A stretch of 64,000 nucleotides of DNA from positions 930,001 through 994,000 of the forward strand of contig NC_042508.1 of NCBI RefSeq assembly GCF_003054445.1, read 5' to 3'. Origin of the DNA: Pichia kudriavzevii. Its lineage: Eukaryota; Ascomycota; Pichiomycetes; Pichiales; Pichiaceae. The position numbers were made by a program, and so were the translations under genes. The notes under the pieces are model-generated. The model had not been told where the DNA came from, did not search any database, and saw only the letters and a program-made list of their open reading frames with translations. This document shows, piece by piece, positions 50,023 through 60,066 of this stretch (within the stretch, counting starts at the first letter, position 1; the number at the start of each line of letters is the position of its first letter).

Positions 50023-51720
50023 ATGAAACGAGAAAACAAGATTTTCCATATTGGAGAAGCCCCAAATGACAGATTCTACATGTGCATGAGAAGTAGGAGA
50101 CTGAACCTCATATACACACGGAGAGTCATGTATTCGACCATGTTAAGCAGATGCAGGGTTCAGTGGAGCTCGAGTATTGCCAAGCCACGATGTTTATTGT
50201 GGGGCAAAAGAGGTATAATCACCGGACATGGGAAAACGGGATCTAATGCTGTTCCCAAGACAGGCAACGTGTCCGGTGAGGAGAAGAGCAAGTCGAGTTC
50301 GGGTTCGCCTTTTGATTCGTCCTTTTCGTTTCAGCTGTTTTTGATTGTTGGAGCAATGGGGGCAGGCTATACATTGGGGAAAACGGCAATTGAAACTTCG
50401 CCGCCAGTCACGCTGTTTCCGAATGGATCGACTACAAGTTATGAAGACTTGAAGGAGTTTGAGAAAGTGGACAAGGAAAGATTACAAAAGCGATACGATA
50501 TGTTCAGACGGTGTGCGTTGAGGATCTTGGAGAATAAGGGTATCGAGGTGGATATGAAGTACGGTAAGAATGAGTTTTTATTTGAGGAGAAATACTGCAG
50601 CAAGGACGTGTCCCAGATTATGAATGAGCCGGACGAGATTGGAGACGTTTTCTTTGGGAAAGACGTGAAGGAATTCAAAGACAAGGAGTTTGTGTGGTAC
50701 CCGGAGACAACAGAGGACGTTTCTGCGATTTTGAAAACCTGTGATGAGTTTAAGGTTCCTGTCAACAGCAAATCTTCTAGGGTTCCGAGTATTGGACTCA
50801 CTTTTTCGATTGATTTCTCCAATTTTGACAAGAGTGACGATAGTGACAACAAGATTGCCCTAACTTGTAATATGACCAATGAGGAAATCAAGGCGAAACT
50901 GAAAAACACGTTTGACTTAAACAACAGACTTGATGCACTAGACTTGTTTTTCATTGACTGTGGCTTGAAGTTGTCGAGCAGTAACAACAAGCTGATAAAC
51001 AACAGGTTTGACTCGAAAGATGTTGACGAAATCGAGTGTGTTTTGCCCGATGGTAATATCATCAATGTGCGTAATGATATAAATGATAAGGATAACTACA
51101 AGCTGTATCAATTGCTCACCACTTTTCAAGATGATGTTGCAATAATAACCAAGGCATATATTGATAAAAGTAAACGAGTGGACCAGCATAGTGCCGCTGA
51201 CGAGAAAAGTTTGATTGTGATTGGTGCCAACGACATGTCTCAACTCCAGAATCTAATCAAGGAAATCAAACATAAAGTGAATGAGGAAGTCGCCATTGTG
51301 GACAACAACGGTTGTTTACAAATCCTGGACCGTTTTGGGGAATACAGAACATTTGCAATTGTTAAAACAGACAACACTACCCTTACGAAACTAAACAAAA
51401 AGTTCCAAAATGGATTGGTAGTTGCAGACGGTTGCCGGATTGAATCTCTTCCTGTTTCCATGGTTGGCAATCCCGCCCTACAAAGTGGCTATTTGAGTGA
51501 CTGTGTCACCTCTGGTGGCAATGGTGTTCTTGTGAAGGAGAAGCTATCTGCAACACAAGTCAAGGCCTACTACGTCACCTCTCCAGTTGCAGAGACGAAG
51601 GTTGTTGATCCACAATCAACTCTTCGGTCTGTCCTCCGGCGACTCAAGTTGGCCATGGACAACGGCCGTATTCTCAACAGCGGCTCTGCTGTTGCCACTG
51701 TCTCTACAAGTAACATGTAG
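50023..51720 (+). CDS. Degenerate D-lactate dehydrogenase-like protein, mitochondrial, probable pseudoenzyme
   Basis: 565-aa protein with the plan of Dld1: an Arg-rich presequence-like start (several Mets at residues 1-40), a hydrophobic segment at about 99-118 (FQLFLIVGAMGAGYTLG), the PPVTLFPNGSTTSYEDL stretch, then a region matching FAD-binding type 4 domains: FVWYPETTEDVSAILKTCDEF at about 224, IECVLPDGNIINVRND at about 335, and DDVAIITKAYI where active enzymes read GTLGIVTKA. The flavin-contacting PFSGGTSLEGH segment is replaced by NSKSSRVPSIGLTFS, and the C-terminal histidine motif of Dld enzymes is not seen. It is intact as an ORF, so it is probably expressed but not a D-lactate oxidase. 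The true start may be any of Met 1, 20, 36 or 40. Confidence 0.65.
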   Translation: MKRENKIFHIGEAPNDRFYMCMRSRRLNLIYTRRVMYSTMLSRCRVQWSSSIAKPRCLLWGKRGIITGHGKTGSNAVPKTGNVSGEEKSKSSSGSPFDSSFSFQLFLIVGAMGAGYTLGKTAIETSPPVTLFPNGSTTSYEDLKEFEKVDKERLQKRYDMFRRCALRILENKGIEVDMKYGKNEFLFEEKYCSKDVSQIMNEPDEIGDVFFGKDVKEFKDKEFVWYPETTEDVSAILKTCDEFKVPVNSKSSRVPSIGLTFSIDFSNFDKSDDSDNKIALTCNMTNEEIKAKLKNTFDLNNRLDALDLFFIDCGLKLSSSNNKLINNRFDSKDVDEIECVLPDGNIINVRNDINDKDNYKLYQLLTTFQDDVAIITKAYIDKSKRVDQHSAADEKSLIVIGANDMSQLQNLIKEIKHKVNEEVAIVDNNGCLQILDRFGEYRTFAIVKTDNTTLTKLNKKFQNGLVVADGCRIESLPVSMVGNPALQSGYLSDCVTSGGNGVLVKEKLSATQVKAYYVTSPVAETKVVDPQSTLRSVLRRLKLAMDNGRILNSGSAVATVSTSNM

Positions 51721-52240
51721 ACGTATACGTACATTTTGTATATAGAACTGTAAATCAATCCCAACAAATATAAGACAAGATTCAATCTGTTGTTGCCTAT
51801 GTAAATTCTCAATTCTCAGGGAGAGGTTTGAAATAAGGAATCCGAAATTGAAACTTGAAATGAGGAAAATGTTTCAATATTAGCGAAAACATCAGCTGAG
51901 CCATGTACACGATTCCTCGCTTCTGAGAGTGTCCTTGGAGTGCGATGGAGACGGTGTATTTACTCTGTGACCTTTTATGGAAGACAACATTCTCTTTCTT
52001 GGACGCCTTCCTTGGAAGAGCACGTAGACAGACTCAACTAACAGGGACACGTCACAAGTGCATAGAGGCAGCAAGTAACTGCTAACATTTATCCGGATAA
52101 CAATAGACTCGAGAATTAGAACTAACACTTGACGGTTTTTTTTTCATTTCCTCAGTACATAATAATTAAATTCATTTTGGCCTAGAACTATAATTGTACA
52201 TTAATAGACACAGCAAGAAAGTGATTGCAGAATTGTAGCT
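51721..52240. other. Intergenic, HSF1 promoter
   Basis: 520 bp. A series of GAA units occurs at 51837-51864 but not in the alternating nGAAnnTTCn order of a strong heat-shock element, so autoregulation is not claimed. A short minus-strand ORF (51892-52128) has no support. Confidence 0.45.
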
Positions 52241-54754
52241 ATGAATGGCCCTAACAGGAATGACAGAGAGGCCTCTCAAATGGGAAACTTGAACGATGGT
52301 AGAACTGTTTCCACCCAGTCCAATGATAACAACAAACAATATTCTCCAAACCAAATAGAGAGCCTACAACAAATCCCGATAGAGGGCAAAGGGGAAAATC
52401 ATACAGTTCAAGGAAGTGTACAGCCATTAAAGGGGAGCTCCCGGTCGGCTGATCACCTGAACACAAACTCATTGCCGATGGCAACAACTCCATTGTTTCT
52501 GGAACCAGTTTATCCAGACGATCCTGTCTCCATGGACATTTTGAACACAAATACAGATATAAACGGAGATCTGAACAAAGACTCTATTATGCATTCAATG
52601 ATGCCAAGTCTTAGCTTGAACACTATGGATAAAGATGAAACTACTAATTCTAAGATTGTTCCGCTAACTTCTGACAGTATCGGTTACGATGCAGAAAATG
52701 GCTCCACTAGTTCAACTTTCGAAAGTATCAACCAGATTGCCAAAAAATCGGAAAAATCTCTTGCTGAGCTTACTAATAGCACTGAAAAATCGCTAGCTGC
52801 TTTGAAAAAGCCTAAATTGAAAAAAACGACTCTAGCCCCGGCAAAGAGACCTGCCTTTGTGGTCAAATTGTGGAAGATGATAAATGATCCAGAAAATGAG
52901 AAGTACATGACGTGGATCAAGAACGGTAACGCATTTCAGGTAAATGATAGAGAAAATTTTATGAAGTATGTCTTGCCTAAATATTTCAAACATAATAACT
53001 TTGCATCATTTGTGAGGCAATTGAATATGTACGGTTGGCATAAAATGCAGGACGTTAATTCTGGATCATTGGCACAAACAGAGGAAATCTGGAGATTTGA
53101 ACATCCCAATTTTCGTAAAGGTAGAGAGGATCTACTTGATAGCATTGTTAGAAACAAACCTGGAAAGGATAACGAAGAAGAAGATGTGGATATCAAAGTA
53201 TTAATGGATCAATTAGAGAAGATGAGACAGAATCAAAGGGCTATTTCGGACGACTTGAGAAGAGTGAGAGAGGATAATGAGATGCTGTGGAAGGAAAATT
53301 TCATTGCTAGAGAACGACACAAAATTCAATCTGAGACGTTGGATAAGATAATGAGGTTTTTGGCCAGTATTTATGGGAATAATACTTCCAGGCTTTTAGA
53401 TCAAGTGAATGATCCAAATACTTCTGATTTGGTTTCCCATAATAACAATGTTCAGTATGGACCAACGCAAGGGCGACCAGATTATAACTATTACAACCAA
53501 TATGCCTCTCCAAACAATAACTCTATGTACAATGGTTACCCCAATAATAATAACATGAATAATTCCATTGCGTTAAGAGGACAAGTTCAAGGAAAAGGAT
53601 ACCCACAATCTCCACGTGTATTGCCACAGTCAGTAGCTACCAGGCAACAAGCACATCGTAGGAGCAATACTCCTCAGACTTATATGAATTCTCAGACTCC
53701 TCAAAGGCAACAAACTGACCAATTATATACAGTACAAACACCATATTATGAGGCCTCTCAGTCAGTTGCCTCTTCTGAAAATCCCGTGCAAACCAAAAAA
53801 ATGTTACTTCTAACAAATAGATCTAACAATAGTTTGTCTTCATCGTCCACCCGTAGAACATCTAAAAATCCGAATGAATTGAGGATGAAAAACGTGGGAT
53901 ATTCTGCTTCAACATCGGATTCTACTGATTCTAATATCCAAGAGATTCACAGAGGTCCAGAAAACAGAAATTCACAAATCAATGGGTACTCGCAAGTCCC
54001 AGATTATGTCAACATGCCAAGGCAGTTTGGCGGGCAGGGGCAATCGAGGATTGTTCATCTGAGTCCATATGACAGTCAAGATAATGAAGGGCTGCAATTT
54101 TCTCCTCCTACTACTGGTGGGTTCAATTCCAGGAATCCCAATGTTCAAGGAGAATCATTAGCTAGAGATAATGTTGATAATGTAGGACAAGAACAGGATC
54201 CTCTACAGAAGTATGTTGATGATGGCTATATATCAATGAATAACACACAAAAACTGACTCCGAATGAATACATTATACATCAGCCTCAGGCTCAAAGATT
54301 GTCTCGTTCGGAATCCCAGTCTAACTCAGGATCTGGATCAGATATGGTTGGAACACCTATTCAAATAATGGGTAATATTCATCAGCAGCTAAGTAAAAAC
54401 CAAGGCGCATTGAAACAAGTCAATGATTGGCTAAATAAGTACAATGGTGGGGCAGAGCCAGACATGCCTGCTCCTGATGATTTCAAAGTTGATGACTTCC
54501 TGAAAGGACCGTTAGAATTAAGTGTTGCACCAACTCCTATTGAGTTCAATGATAATGATTTTATCAATGTTAATACTCCGATTCATACGCCCACCATTCC
54601 AACGGCACAACTGAATACACGTATTCCTGGAAATGTTTTAAATGTTAGTAGCAAGAGACCATTGATACATGATGATTCCAGCTTAGATTTGGATGAACAT
54701 TTGTTGAATTCTGGAACTGTACATCCAGATCCTAAGAGATTCAAACCTGCATAA
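52241..54754 (+). CDS. HSF1: Heat shock transcription factor Hsf1
   Basis: 837-aa trimeric activator of chaperone genes. A winged-helix DNA-binding domain spans about residues 201-300 (KRPAFVVKLWKMINDPE, FKHNNFASFVRQLNMYGWHK, WRFEHPNFRKGREDLL); the recognition helix SFVRQLNMYGWHK is kept exactly. A leucine-zipper trimerisation region follows at about 315-370 (VLMDQLEKMRQNQRAISDDL, NEMLWKENF). The 200-residue N-terminus and the long Asn/Gln/Ser-rich C-terminus are the activation regions; a weak coiled-coil-like segment (QQLSKNQGALKQVNDWLNKY) lies near residue 715-735. Size and layout match yeast Hsf1 (833 aa in S. cerevisiae). Confidence 0.96.
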   Translation: MNGPNRNDREASQMGNLNDGRTVSTQSNDNNKQYSPNQIESLQQIPIEGKGENHTVQGSVQPLKGSSRSADHLNTNSLPMATTPLFLEPVYPDDPVSMDILNTNTDINGDLNKDSIMHSMMPSLSLNTMDKDETTNSKIVPLTSDSIGYDAENGSTSSTFESINQIAKKSEKSLAELTNSTEKSLAALKKPKLKKTTLAPAKRPAFVVKLWKMINDPENEKYMTWIKNGNAFQVNDRENFMKYVLPKYFKHNNFASFVRQLNMYGWHKMQDVNSGSLAQTEEIWRFEHPNFRKGREDLLDSIVRNKPGKDNEEEDVDIKVLMDQLEKMRQNQRAISDDLRRVREDNEMLWKENFIARERHKIQSETLDKIMRFLASIYGNNTSRLLDQVNDPNTSDLVSHNNNVQYGPTQGRPDYNYYNQYASPNNNSMYNGYPNNNNMNNSIALRGQVQGKGYPQSPRVLPQSVATRQQAHRRSNTPQTYMNSQTPQRQQTDQLYTVQTPYYEASQSVASSENPVQTKKMLLLTNRSNNSLSSSSTRRTSKNPNELRMKNVGYSASTSDSTDSNIQEIHRGPENRNSQINGYSQVPDYVNMPRQFGGQGQSRIVHLSPYDSQDNEGLQFSPPTTGGFNSRNPNVQGESLARDNVDNVGQEQDPLQKYVDDGYISMNNTQKLTPNEYIIHQPQAQRLSRSESQSNSGSGSDMVGTPIQIMGNIHQQLSKNQGALKQVNDWLNKYNGGAEPDMPAPDDFKVDDFLKGPLELSVAPTPIEFNDNDFINVNTPIHTPTIPTAQLNTRIPGNVLNVSSKRPLIHDDSSLDLDEHLLNSGTVHPDPKRFKPA

Positions 54755-55127
54755 CTTTGTCTTCACCTTTTTTTTCTATTTTTTTATTTCCCATCATCTT
54801 TTTATTTGTTTTTTTTTGGTTTTGTTTTTGTTTTTGTTTTTGTTTTTGTTTTTATTTTTATTTTTATTCTTGTCTTTGTTTTTGTGTTTACTCTGTCCCT
54901 TTTTTTGTCTTTAACCTGTTCTTGTTTTCTTCTTGGATTTGTCTTCTTATTTTTTTCCTCCCGTTTTAATATTTTATTGTCATCGTTATTTGTTCTGCCA
55001 TCTGTTTCATGTTCTTTTTTGCTAAACACTAACTCTATAAATTTAATTCTATACATACCTATTTACACATCTTATATGAACCATTTAGAATATTTATCCA
55101 CACATCAAATTGATAGAGTGAGATTCT
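54755..55127. repeat. T-rich tract with (TTTTTG)n hexamers between convergent genes
   Basis: 373 bp between the HSF1 stop and the stop of the next, minus-strand gene. From about 54808 to 54850 the unit GTTTTT repeats about seven times, followed by ATTTTT units and a T/C-rich stretch. Convergent 3' ends with T-rich sequence suit overlapping polyadenylation signals. Confidence 0.75.
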
Positions 55128-56504
55128 TTAGATAGGCTGGCCAACCATCTTAGCACAATCAATAAAGCTCTTTGCGTTTTCACTTAAGCTGAAAATTGGT
55201 TTATCCTTCCATACTAAACTCTTATCAATCATTCTTTTAATTTCTTTATCTTTTCTACTTACACTCTCAAAATTATTATCAAAGCGATAAAGAGTAGCGT
55301 AGTCCTGCAGATTTGATAGTGTTTTCGTGTTCAAGAAAATGCTGGAATCCCGAATTGCCTTTGGGTATAAGATACGCACAATTGAAATCCAATTTTCAAA
55401 ATAGGAACAATTTGGCAAGTGTTTGTTCACAATCATACTTATTAATATTTTAGAAACTCTCAAACCAAACTTGCTCTGCACGTATTGAGTGAAGGCAAAG
55501 GCAAAACCTAGTTGGTTATTTGATAAGAAATGTTCAATGAATGTCACATATAATCCTGTATTCATAAATGGTCTTAGTTGGGGAGTTCCTTCAATGAGAT
55601 CCCATAACTCACTTATCTGATTATGCCTCAAATATGAGGTTGCTAGTATGTTGAACAATGGAGACGTCAATGTATCTCGTTCAATAGAAACTCCTTCCTT
55701 TTCGAAGAGTTTGTTCAACTTTTCAGGCGTGAAGTAACCTGCAAGCGGTTTTAGTAGATGAAGTATTGGGTAAAGAGGTATGTTCAACTCTTGCATCATT
55801 TCGATCAACTGAATCTTCGGATCGCTATTTTTCATTCTTGTAAATCCATGATACCAAGTATTTGTGTTAGCCTTCATGCCCCTATGTTCCAACGATTCCA
55901 ACCTTTCAATGACCTTCTTCATATTAGACGGTTTGAAAGTATCCGATATAATAACGTTGTGGAACTCAATGTCCTGTTTCAAATCTGTTCTTTGAATCAT
56001 GGTATTGAGAATATCGAAACATAGTTTGAGGTTGGAGTGGTAATTGTAAAAATAAACAATTTTTAAGTACGATTCTTTTGGGAAAAACTCAGGGTGGGCA
56101 CTAACACTTTCGTGTATCAGCCGACTAATTTGTGGAATCCTTGGTTTGGGATATTGAAAAGTAGTTAACTTATCTACAAACTGTACTAGCTCTTCTTTGC
56201 TTTCGGATTTTGGCATTGGTGGCAGAAACTTGGATCTTGGAAAATTGGAGTAAGAGAGAAAAGGATACTTTGATTTCGGAACTGGAACATTCGTCATCCC
56301 TCTCAGACACTCTATAATTGATTCTTCGTCTAATGAGGTTTCAAATTCAGACCCCTCGAGCCTAGCCACATTTATTAACTTCGACAATATGTCTATCCGA
56401 GGATTATCATACTCCTCTCTTACAACTGATACTTTTGAGAAAAATCGACATTTGTAGTTCCGAAAAACCGAAAACCTTTTGAAAGTCATGGAATATCCTG
56501 CCAT
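55128..56504 (-). CDS. Probable mitochondrial protein with PPR-like helices
   Basis: 458-aa protein. The N-terminus (MAGYSMTFKRFSVFRNYKCRFFSK) is basic and aromatic, fitting a mitochondrial presequence. The rest is helical and Leu/Asn/Lys-rich, with repeat-like units at IVYFYNYHSNLKLCFDILNT, DIEFHNVIISDTFKPSNMKK, RGMKANTNTWYHGFTRMKN and ILATSYLRHNQISELWDLIE. These resemble fungal PPR-type translation activators, but I cannot name one. The second such gene in the window lies at 47490-49214; they are not evidently paralogues. Confidence 0.6.
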   Translation of the reverse strand: MAGYSMTFKRFSVFRNYKCRFFSKVSVVREEYDNPRIDILSKLINVARLEGSEFETSLDEESIIECLRGMTNVPVPKSKYPFLSYSNFPRSKFLPPMPKSESKEELVQFVDKLTTFQYPKPRIPQISRLIHESVSAHPEFFPKESYLKIVYFYNYHSNLKLCFDILNTMIQRTDLKQDIEFHNVIISDTFKPSNMKKVIERLESLEHRGMKANTNTWYHGFTRMKNSDPKIQLIEMMQELNIPLYPILHLLKPLAGYFTPEKLNKLFEKEGVSIERDTLTSPLFNILATSYLRHNQISELWDLIEGTPQLRPFMNTGLYVTFIEHFLSNNQLGFAFAFTQYVQSKFGLRVSKILISMIVNKHLPNCSYFENWISIVRILYPKAIRDSSIFLNTKTLSNLQDYATLYRFDNNFESVSRKDKEIKRMIDKSLVWKDKPIFSLSENAKSFIDCAKMVGQPI

Positions 56505-56831
56505 TATCTTCCTCTAACCAAACTAAGGCACACTGTAGAACGCCCAAAACCTCTGAAGTATTGCTGTTCGGTTTTGCTCTTTCTCATCCTGTGACATTGG
56601 AGAGTCAAAACTATTGAAAAGTTACAATTTCAGGCACAAATTCTGCTTTTCTTCCGAAAAGAGCAAATGTTGTGGTGCACTGTTTTTCCTTTATTTGCGT
56701 ATTGGAAATTCTTTCCATATTTTTTGTTTCAGTTTGTACTGATAACATATATATGGGGAATATAACAAATGCAAACACGCATGAGCAATCTTTCCAAGAC
56801 GTGAAGAAGTTCATACAAATATACGACAAAA
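56505..56831. other. Divergent promoter region
   Basis: 327 bp between the preceding mitochondrial-protein gene and PHO23. A TATATATGG segment lies at about 56748-56756, some 80 bp before the PHO23 start. No gene is seen. Confidence 0.45.
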
Positions 56832-58025
56832 ATGGACCACGATGTAGTAGTACCTGTCAAAACCTCGCAAAGGATTTTGGAGAGGAAACAAAGGCAGTTA
56901 GAGAAGGAACAAGAGGAAAAGAGAAAAGAAGTCAAGACGATTGCTGATGCACAGGAATCGGATATCTGTCTAGGGTTGAACGAGCTTACCGATGCGTTAC
57001 AGGCGTTCCCGCAGGGGGTGATCAGCTACTTCACGTTGCTGAAGGAAATTGAGGCGAAATGCATATACACGGTGCCTCATTTGATGGCGTACATCAAGAG
57101 ATTTCTCGCAATGAGGAAAGATCATCCCAAGCGGGGGCTGTTACTATCCAGAATACGTGAGTGTATCAAGGAGTTAATGCCGTGTTTAGAGGAGAAGATG
57201 CATGTGGCCACCATAGCCAACGATCTAGTGAGAAAGTACACGACAAGGTTGGACCAGGCCTATGATATAATAGTAACGAACGAAATACCAGAGATAGTCC
57301 GGATTGGTCCATTGTGGGAGCCATGTATGAAAGTCAGTGAGCCTAAGACCTTGCAACAACAGCGAAGTGAGAGTCGTCGGGAGGCCATTGCTGCGAAAAG
57401 GGCGAAAAACGGTGACGAGGAGTATGAGAGTGCCGTTGGTGAAGACTCCATGGGGCCTTCAAAGAAGGGGGTCAAGGGTAAGAAAGAGAAGGTTTATCAG
57501 AATACCCAATATGCAGGCAACCCGCATTCCAGCAATGTGAATGTGTTTCCTAACGGACGAAAGAGGAGAAACGGCGATGTAGTCAATGAAGACGAGTACG
57601 TAAATGCAAAACAGGTAAATAGCAATGGGACAAGAAATGTATCGTCGTCTAACAAAAAGACCAAGGCGATCAAGTCCAGTAAGGGGGTCAGAAAGGAAAG
57701 TGGTAATGGCGGTAATAATGCGGCACCATCTAATGGGAAACGAAAAGGAGGTGGTGGCGCAACCGATTATGGTGACGGAGCAAATGCTCGTCCTAAGACC
57801 AAGAAGGAGGAGAAGGTTGAGGAAGAAACTGGTTCTCGTGAGGCGTATGAGGGAGAACCCGTTTACTGTTATTGCCAACAGGTTTCTTATGGAGAGATGG
57901 TTGGTTGTGACGGAGAGCACTGTGAGAAGGAGTGGTTCCATCTCCCATGCACTGGTTTGAAGGAACCTCCAAAGGGAGAATGGTACTGTGATGAATGTAA
58001 GGTCAAGCTAGGAATAAAGCCATAG
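56832..58025 (+). CDS. PHO23: ING-family PHD protein, Pho23-like (Rpd3L subunit)
   Basis: 397-aa chromatin protein. The N-terminal ING domain (about residues 45-165) contains LGLNELTDALQAFPQGVISY, LLKEIEAKCIYTVPHLMAYI and ELMPCLEEKMHVATIANDLV; the EKMHV segment is also found in Pho23. The C-terminal PHD finger (about 345-392) reads YCYCQQVSYGEMVGCDGEHC, EWFHLPCTGL and GEWYCDEC, with the full Cys4-His-Cys3 set, the type that reads H3K4me3. Between lies a basic, Gly/Asn/Lys-rich linker. Compared with Yng1 and Yng2, the ING domain order and EKMHV favour Pho23 of the Rpd3L deacetylase; Yng2 is the main alternative. Confidence 0.8.
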   Translation: MDHDVVVPVKTSQRILERKQRQLEKEQEEKRKEVKTIADAQESDICLGLNELTDALQAFPQGVISYFTLLKEIEAKCIYTVPHLMAYIKRFLAMRKDHPKRGLLLSRIRECIKELMPCLEEKMHVATIANDLVRKYTTRLDQAYDIIVTNEIPEIVRIGPLWEPCMKVSEPKTLQQQRSESRREAIAAKRAKNGDEEYESAVGEDSMGPSKKGVKGKKEKVYQNTQYAGNPHSSNVNVFPNGRKRRNGDVVNEDEYVNAKQVNSNGTRNVSSSNKKTKAIKSSKGVRKESGNGGNNAAPSNGKRKGGGGATDYGDGANARPKTKKEEKVEEETGSREAYEGEPVYCYCQQVSYGEMVGCDGEHCEKEWFHLPCTGLKEPPKGEWYCDECKVKLGIKP

Positions 58026-58325
58026 AGTATTATGTATGTGGTTTTGTATATTTATTTGTACATGTTTTAGTCAGGCTGTTTGAAATGCCACCACCATGAA
58101 TGGTGATCCACTAAACAGTAATTGACATTGCCTGATCCGGTAATTTCGAGTTTATGTGAGACTTTGATTTCATTTTTCGTTTTCTCTCTCCCCTACTCTT
58201 TTAAAAGGAGATTGCTTTTTGGCATGTCTGAAATAAAACCAGAGTTGGGTTTCTACATTTGGCAGTATTGTTTGGGCTTCTTATTTGTTTATTTAGATAG
58301 CCATTTTGAAGAGAATCCCCCCTGT
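58026..58325. other. Intergenic, RAM2 upstream
   Basis: About 300 bp when the RAM2 start at 58326 is used. An in-frame ATG at 58224 and open codons from 58122 (TTG) lie inside; see RAM2. Confidence 0.4.
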
Positions 58326-59330
58326 ATGGAAATGGAGTGTGGAGAATACAACTTTGATGACATAAGCCCGCTTCCTATTGGAGATGAAGCGGCCGAGGTG
58401 AAAGACATTGTCCTGTGCAAGATCATGTACACCGATGAGTTCAAGCAGGTGTTTTCTTACTTGCGAGCACTCATGGAGAAAGAGGAACTGAGCAGAAGAG
58501 CGATGTATGTTGCCTGTAGGGCCATATCTCTTGTACCGGCGCATTATACGGTGTGGGAATACAAATTTCGGATTGTTAAAGAATTGGTGAACAAGAACGA
58601 GTACGATGTCTTGCAAGAGCTCGAGTGGTGTTCACATGTGTCATTGGCAAATGAGAAGAATTATCAAATTTGGCACTATAGGGAGATGGTGATTGAGTTA
58701 CTGATTAATACAGCGTACGGAGGAGAGAAAGAAAAGTATGATTTATGCGGAGAGTATGACATCATCAAACAAATGCTTGCTAGAGACACTAAGAACTACC
58801 ATGTGTGGTCCCACAAGCGCTGGGTGGTGCAGTACTTTGGTTTGTTCAGAAGTGGAGAGGAATTGCAGTACACAGAGACACTGATTGATGAAGATGTGAG
58901 AAACAATTCTGCGTGGAACTTTAGGCATTTCATACTATTTGGAGACAAGGCTGACGCCAAGAAAAACAGAGACACGCTTAGCCACGAGATTGGGTTTACC
59001 ATTAGCCAGATTGCCAGGGCCATCACGAATCCCTCGTCGTGGAATTACTTGAAGTTCTTGTACGGAGAGTGTTTACAAGAAGAATTTCGTGATCTATACG
59101 ACGAAATCAAGAAGACGGTTCTCCAATACACCCTTTCTGCCTCTGGCGACGAGGAGAGGCTTCTTGACCAGGGGCACCATCGTGTAGCTGTACCAGCATT
59201 TGAAGTGTTAGCCGAAATGCATGCTCACGAAGGTGATGCTGATGCGCAGAGACACGTCTATGGTCTCCTTGCTGAGAAACTCGACCCAGTAAGACGCAAC
59301 TATTGGAAGTACAAAAGCTCACTTGTGTAG
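58326..59330 (+). CDS. RAM2: Protein farnesyltransferase / geranylgeranyltransferase-I alpha subunit
   Basis: 334-aa shared alpha subunit that pairs with Ram1 or Cdc43 to prenylate CaaX proteins such as Ras, Rho and a-factor. PPTA repeats are visible at HYTVWEYKFRIVKEL, YQIWHYREMVIELL, YHVWSHKRWVVQYF, NSAWNFRHFILFG and PSSWNYLKFLYG. The N-terminus EYNFDDISPLPIGDE and LCKIMYTDEFKQVF matches S. cerevisiae Ram2 (DYSDVKPLPI, LCRIMYTEDYK), which supports a start at one of the Mets at 58326 or 58332. The frame is open further upstream to an ATG at 58224, which would add a hydrophobic 34-residue stretch not known in the family. S. cerevisiae Ram2 is 316 aa. Confidence 0.9.
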   Translation: MEMECGEYNFDDISPLPIGDEAAEVKDIVLCKIMYTDEFKQVFSYLRALMEKEELSRRAMYVACRAISLVPAHYTVWEYKFRIVKELVNKNEYDVLQELEWCSHVSLANEKNYQIWHYREMVIELLINTAYGGEKEKYDLCGEYDIIKQMLARDTKNYHVWSHKRWVVQYFGLFRSGEELQYTETLIDEDVRNNSAWNFRHFILFGDKADAKKNRDTLSHEIGFTISQIARAITNPSSWNYLKFLYGECLQEEFRDLYDEIKKTVLQYTLSASGDEERLLDQGHHRVAVPAFEVLAEMHAHEGDADAQRHVYGLLAEKLDPVRRNYWKYKSSLV

Positions 59331-59644
59331 ACTCTTTTCAAACCAGCGCAAGAGGGGAACAATGGCGGCACATAGTTAGAAAGTATACATGTAGCTAACG
59401 AAACTCCTCTCAAGCAGTATCAATACAACTGCCACATTGAGGAAAAGGTAAACATATCATCATACATTTGCATGGAAACAATCCATGCTCGCGTATTATT
59501 TTGGTGGATTCGAAGAACGGACAGGTCGAGCTGCATTTCTTCTATGTGGAGGGGGGGCCACTTTTTCCTCTATTGTGGGGACGATAACTCAGCACATTCT
59601 CTTTTGCAGTCTATACAGCTAAGCCTCAACACAACAGAGACCCA
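59331..59644. other. Intergenic
   Basis: 314 bp; a G run at 59551-59557. No gene is seen. Confidence 0.5.
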
Positions 59645-60032
59645 ATGAGCACACTATCAAAGAAAACCAAAGGCCAATTGGTCGAAATTGCAGAAGATTT
59701 GAGTATCGACATTTCCGACTGCAAGGTCAAGAAGGAGGTTTACGAAGTAGTCAAGAGCTACTTTATCAACAATGCAGACTCCTTCGATACGAATTCAAAG
59801 TATTACGAACTTGCTACGTTGTCCAAAATGGGATCTCCGAAGAAAACTGTATTTGTTGAAGGAGACGATGGCGACGTTAAAGAAGTAGACATTATCGAGG
59901 AGGAAGAAAACGAAACTGAGCAAGCTCCCGATAGCGAAGAAACCGATGGAGAATCCTCCTCCGATACCCAAGGCGGGAATGAAGGTGTCCAAGACGATAA
60001 AGAAAAAGATGTCCCTGGTTATAAGGATGAAG

Positions 60033-60066
<34 letters not shown>

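Noticed and set aside
54757-55135. Phe/Val- and Lys/Thr-repeat ORFs downstream of HSF1
   Set aside because: They come from the TTTTTG hexamer tract.
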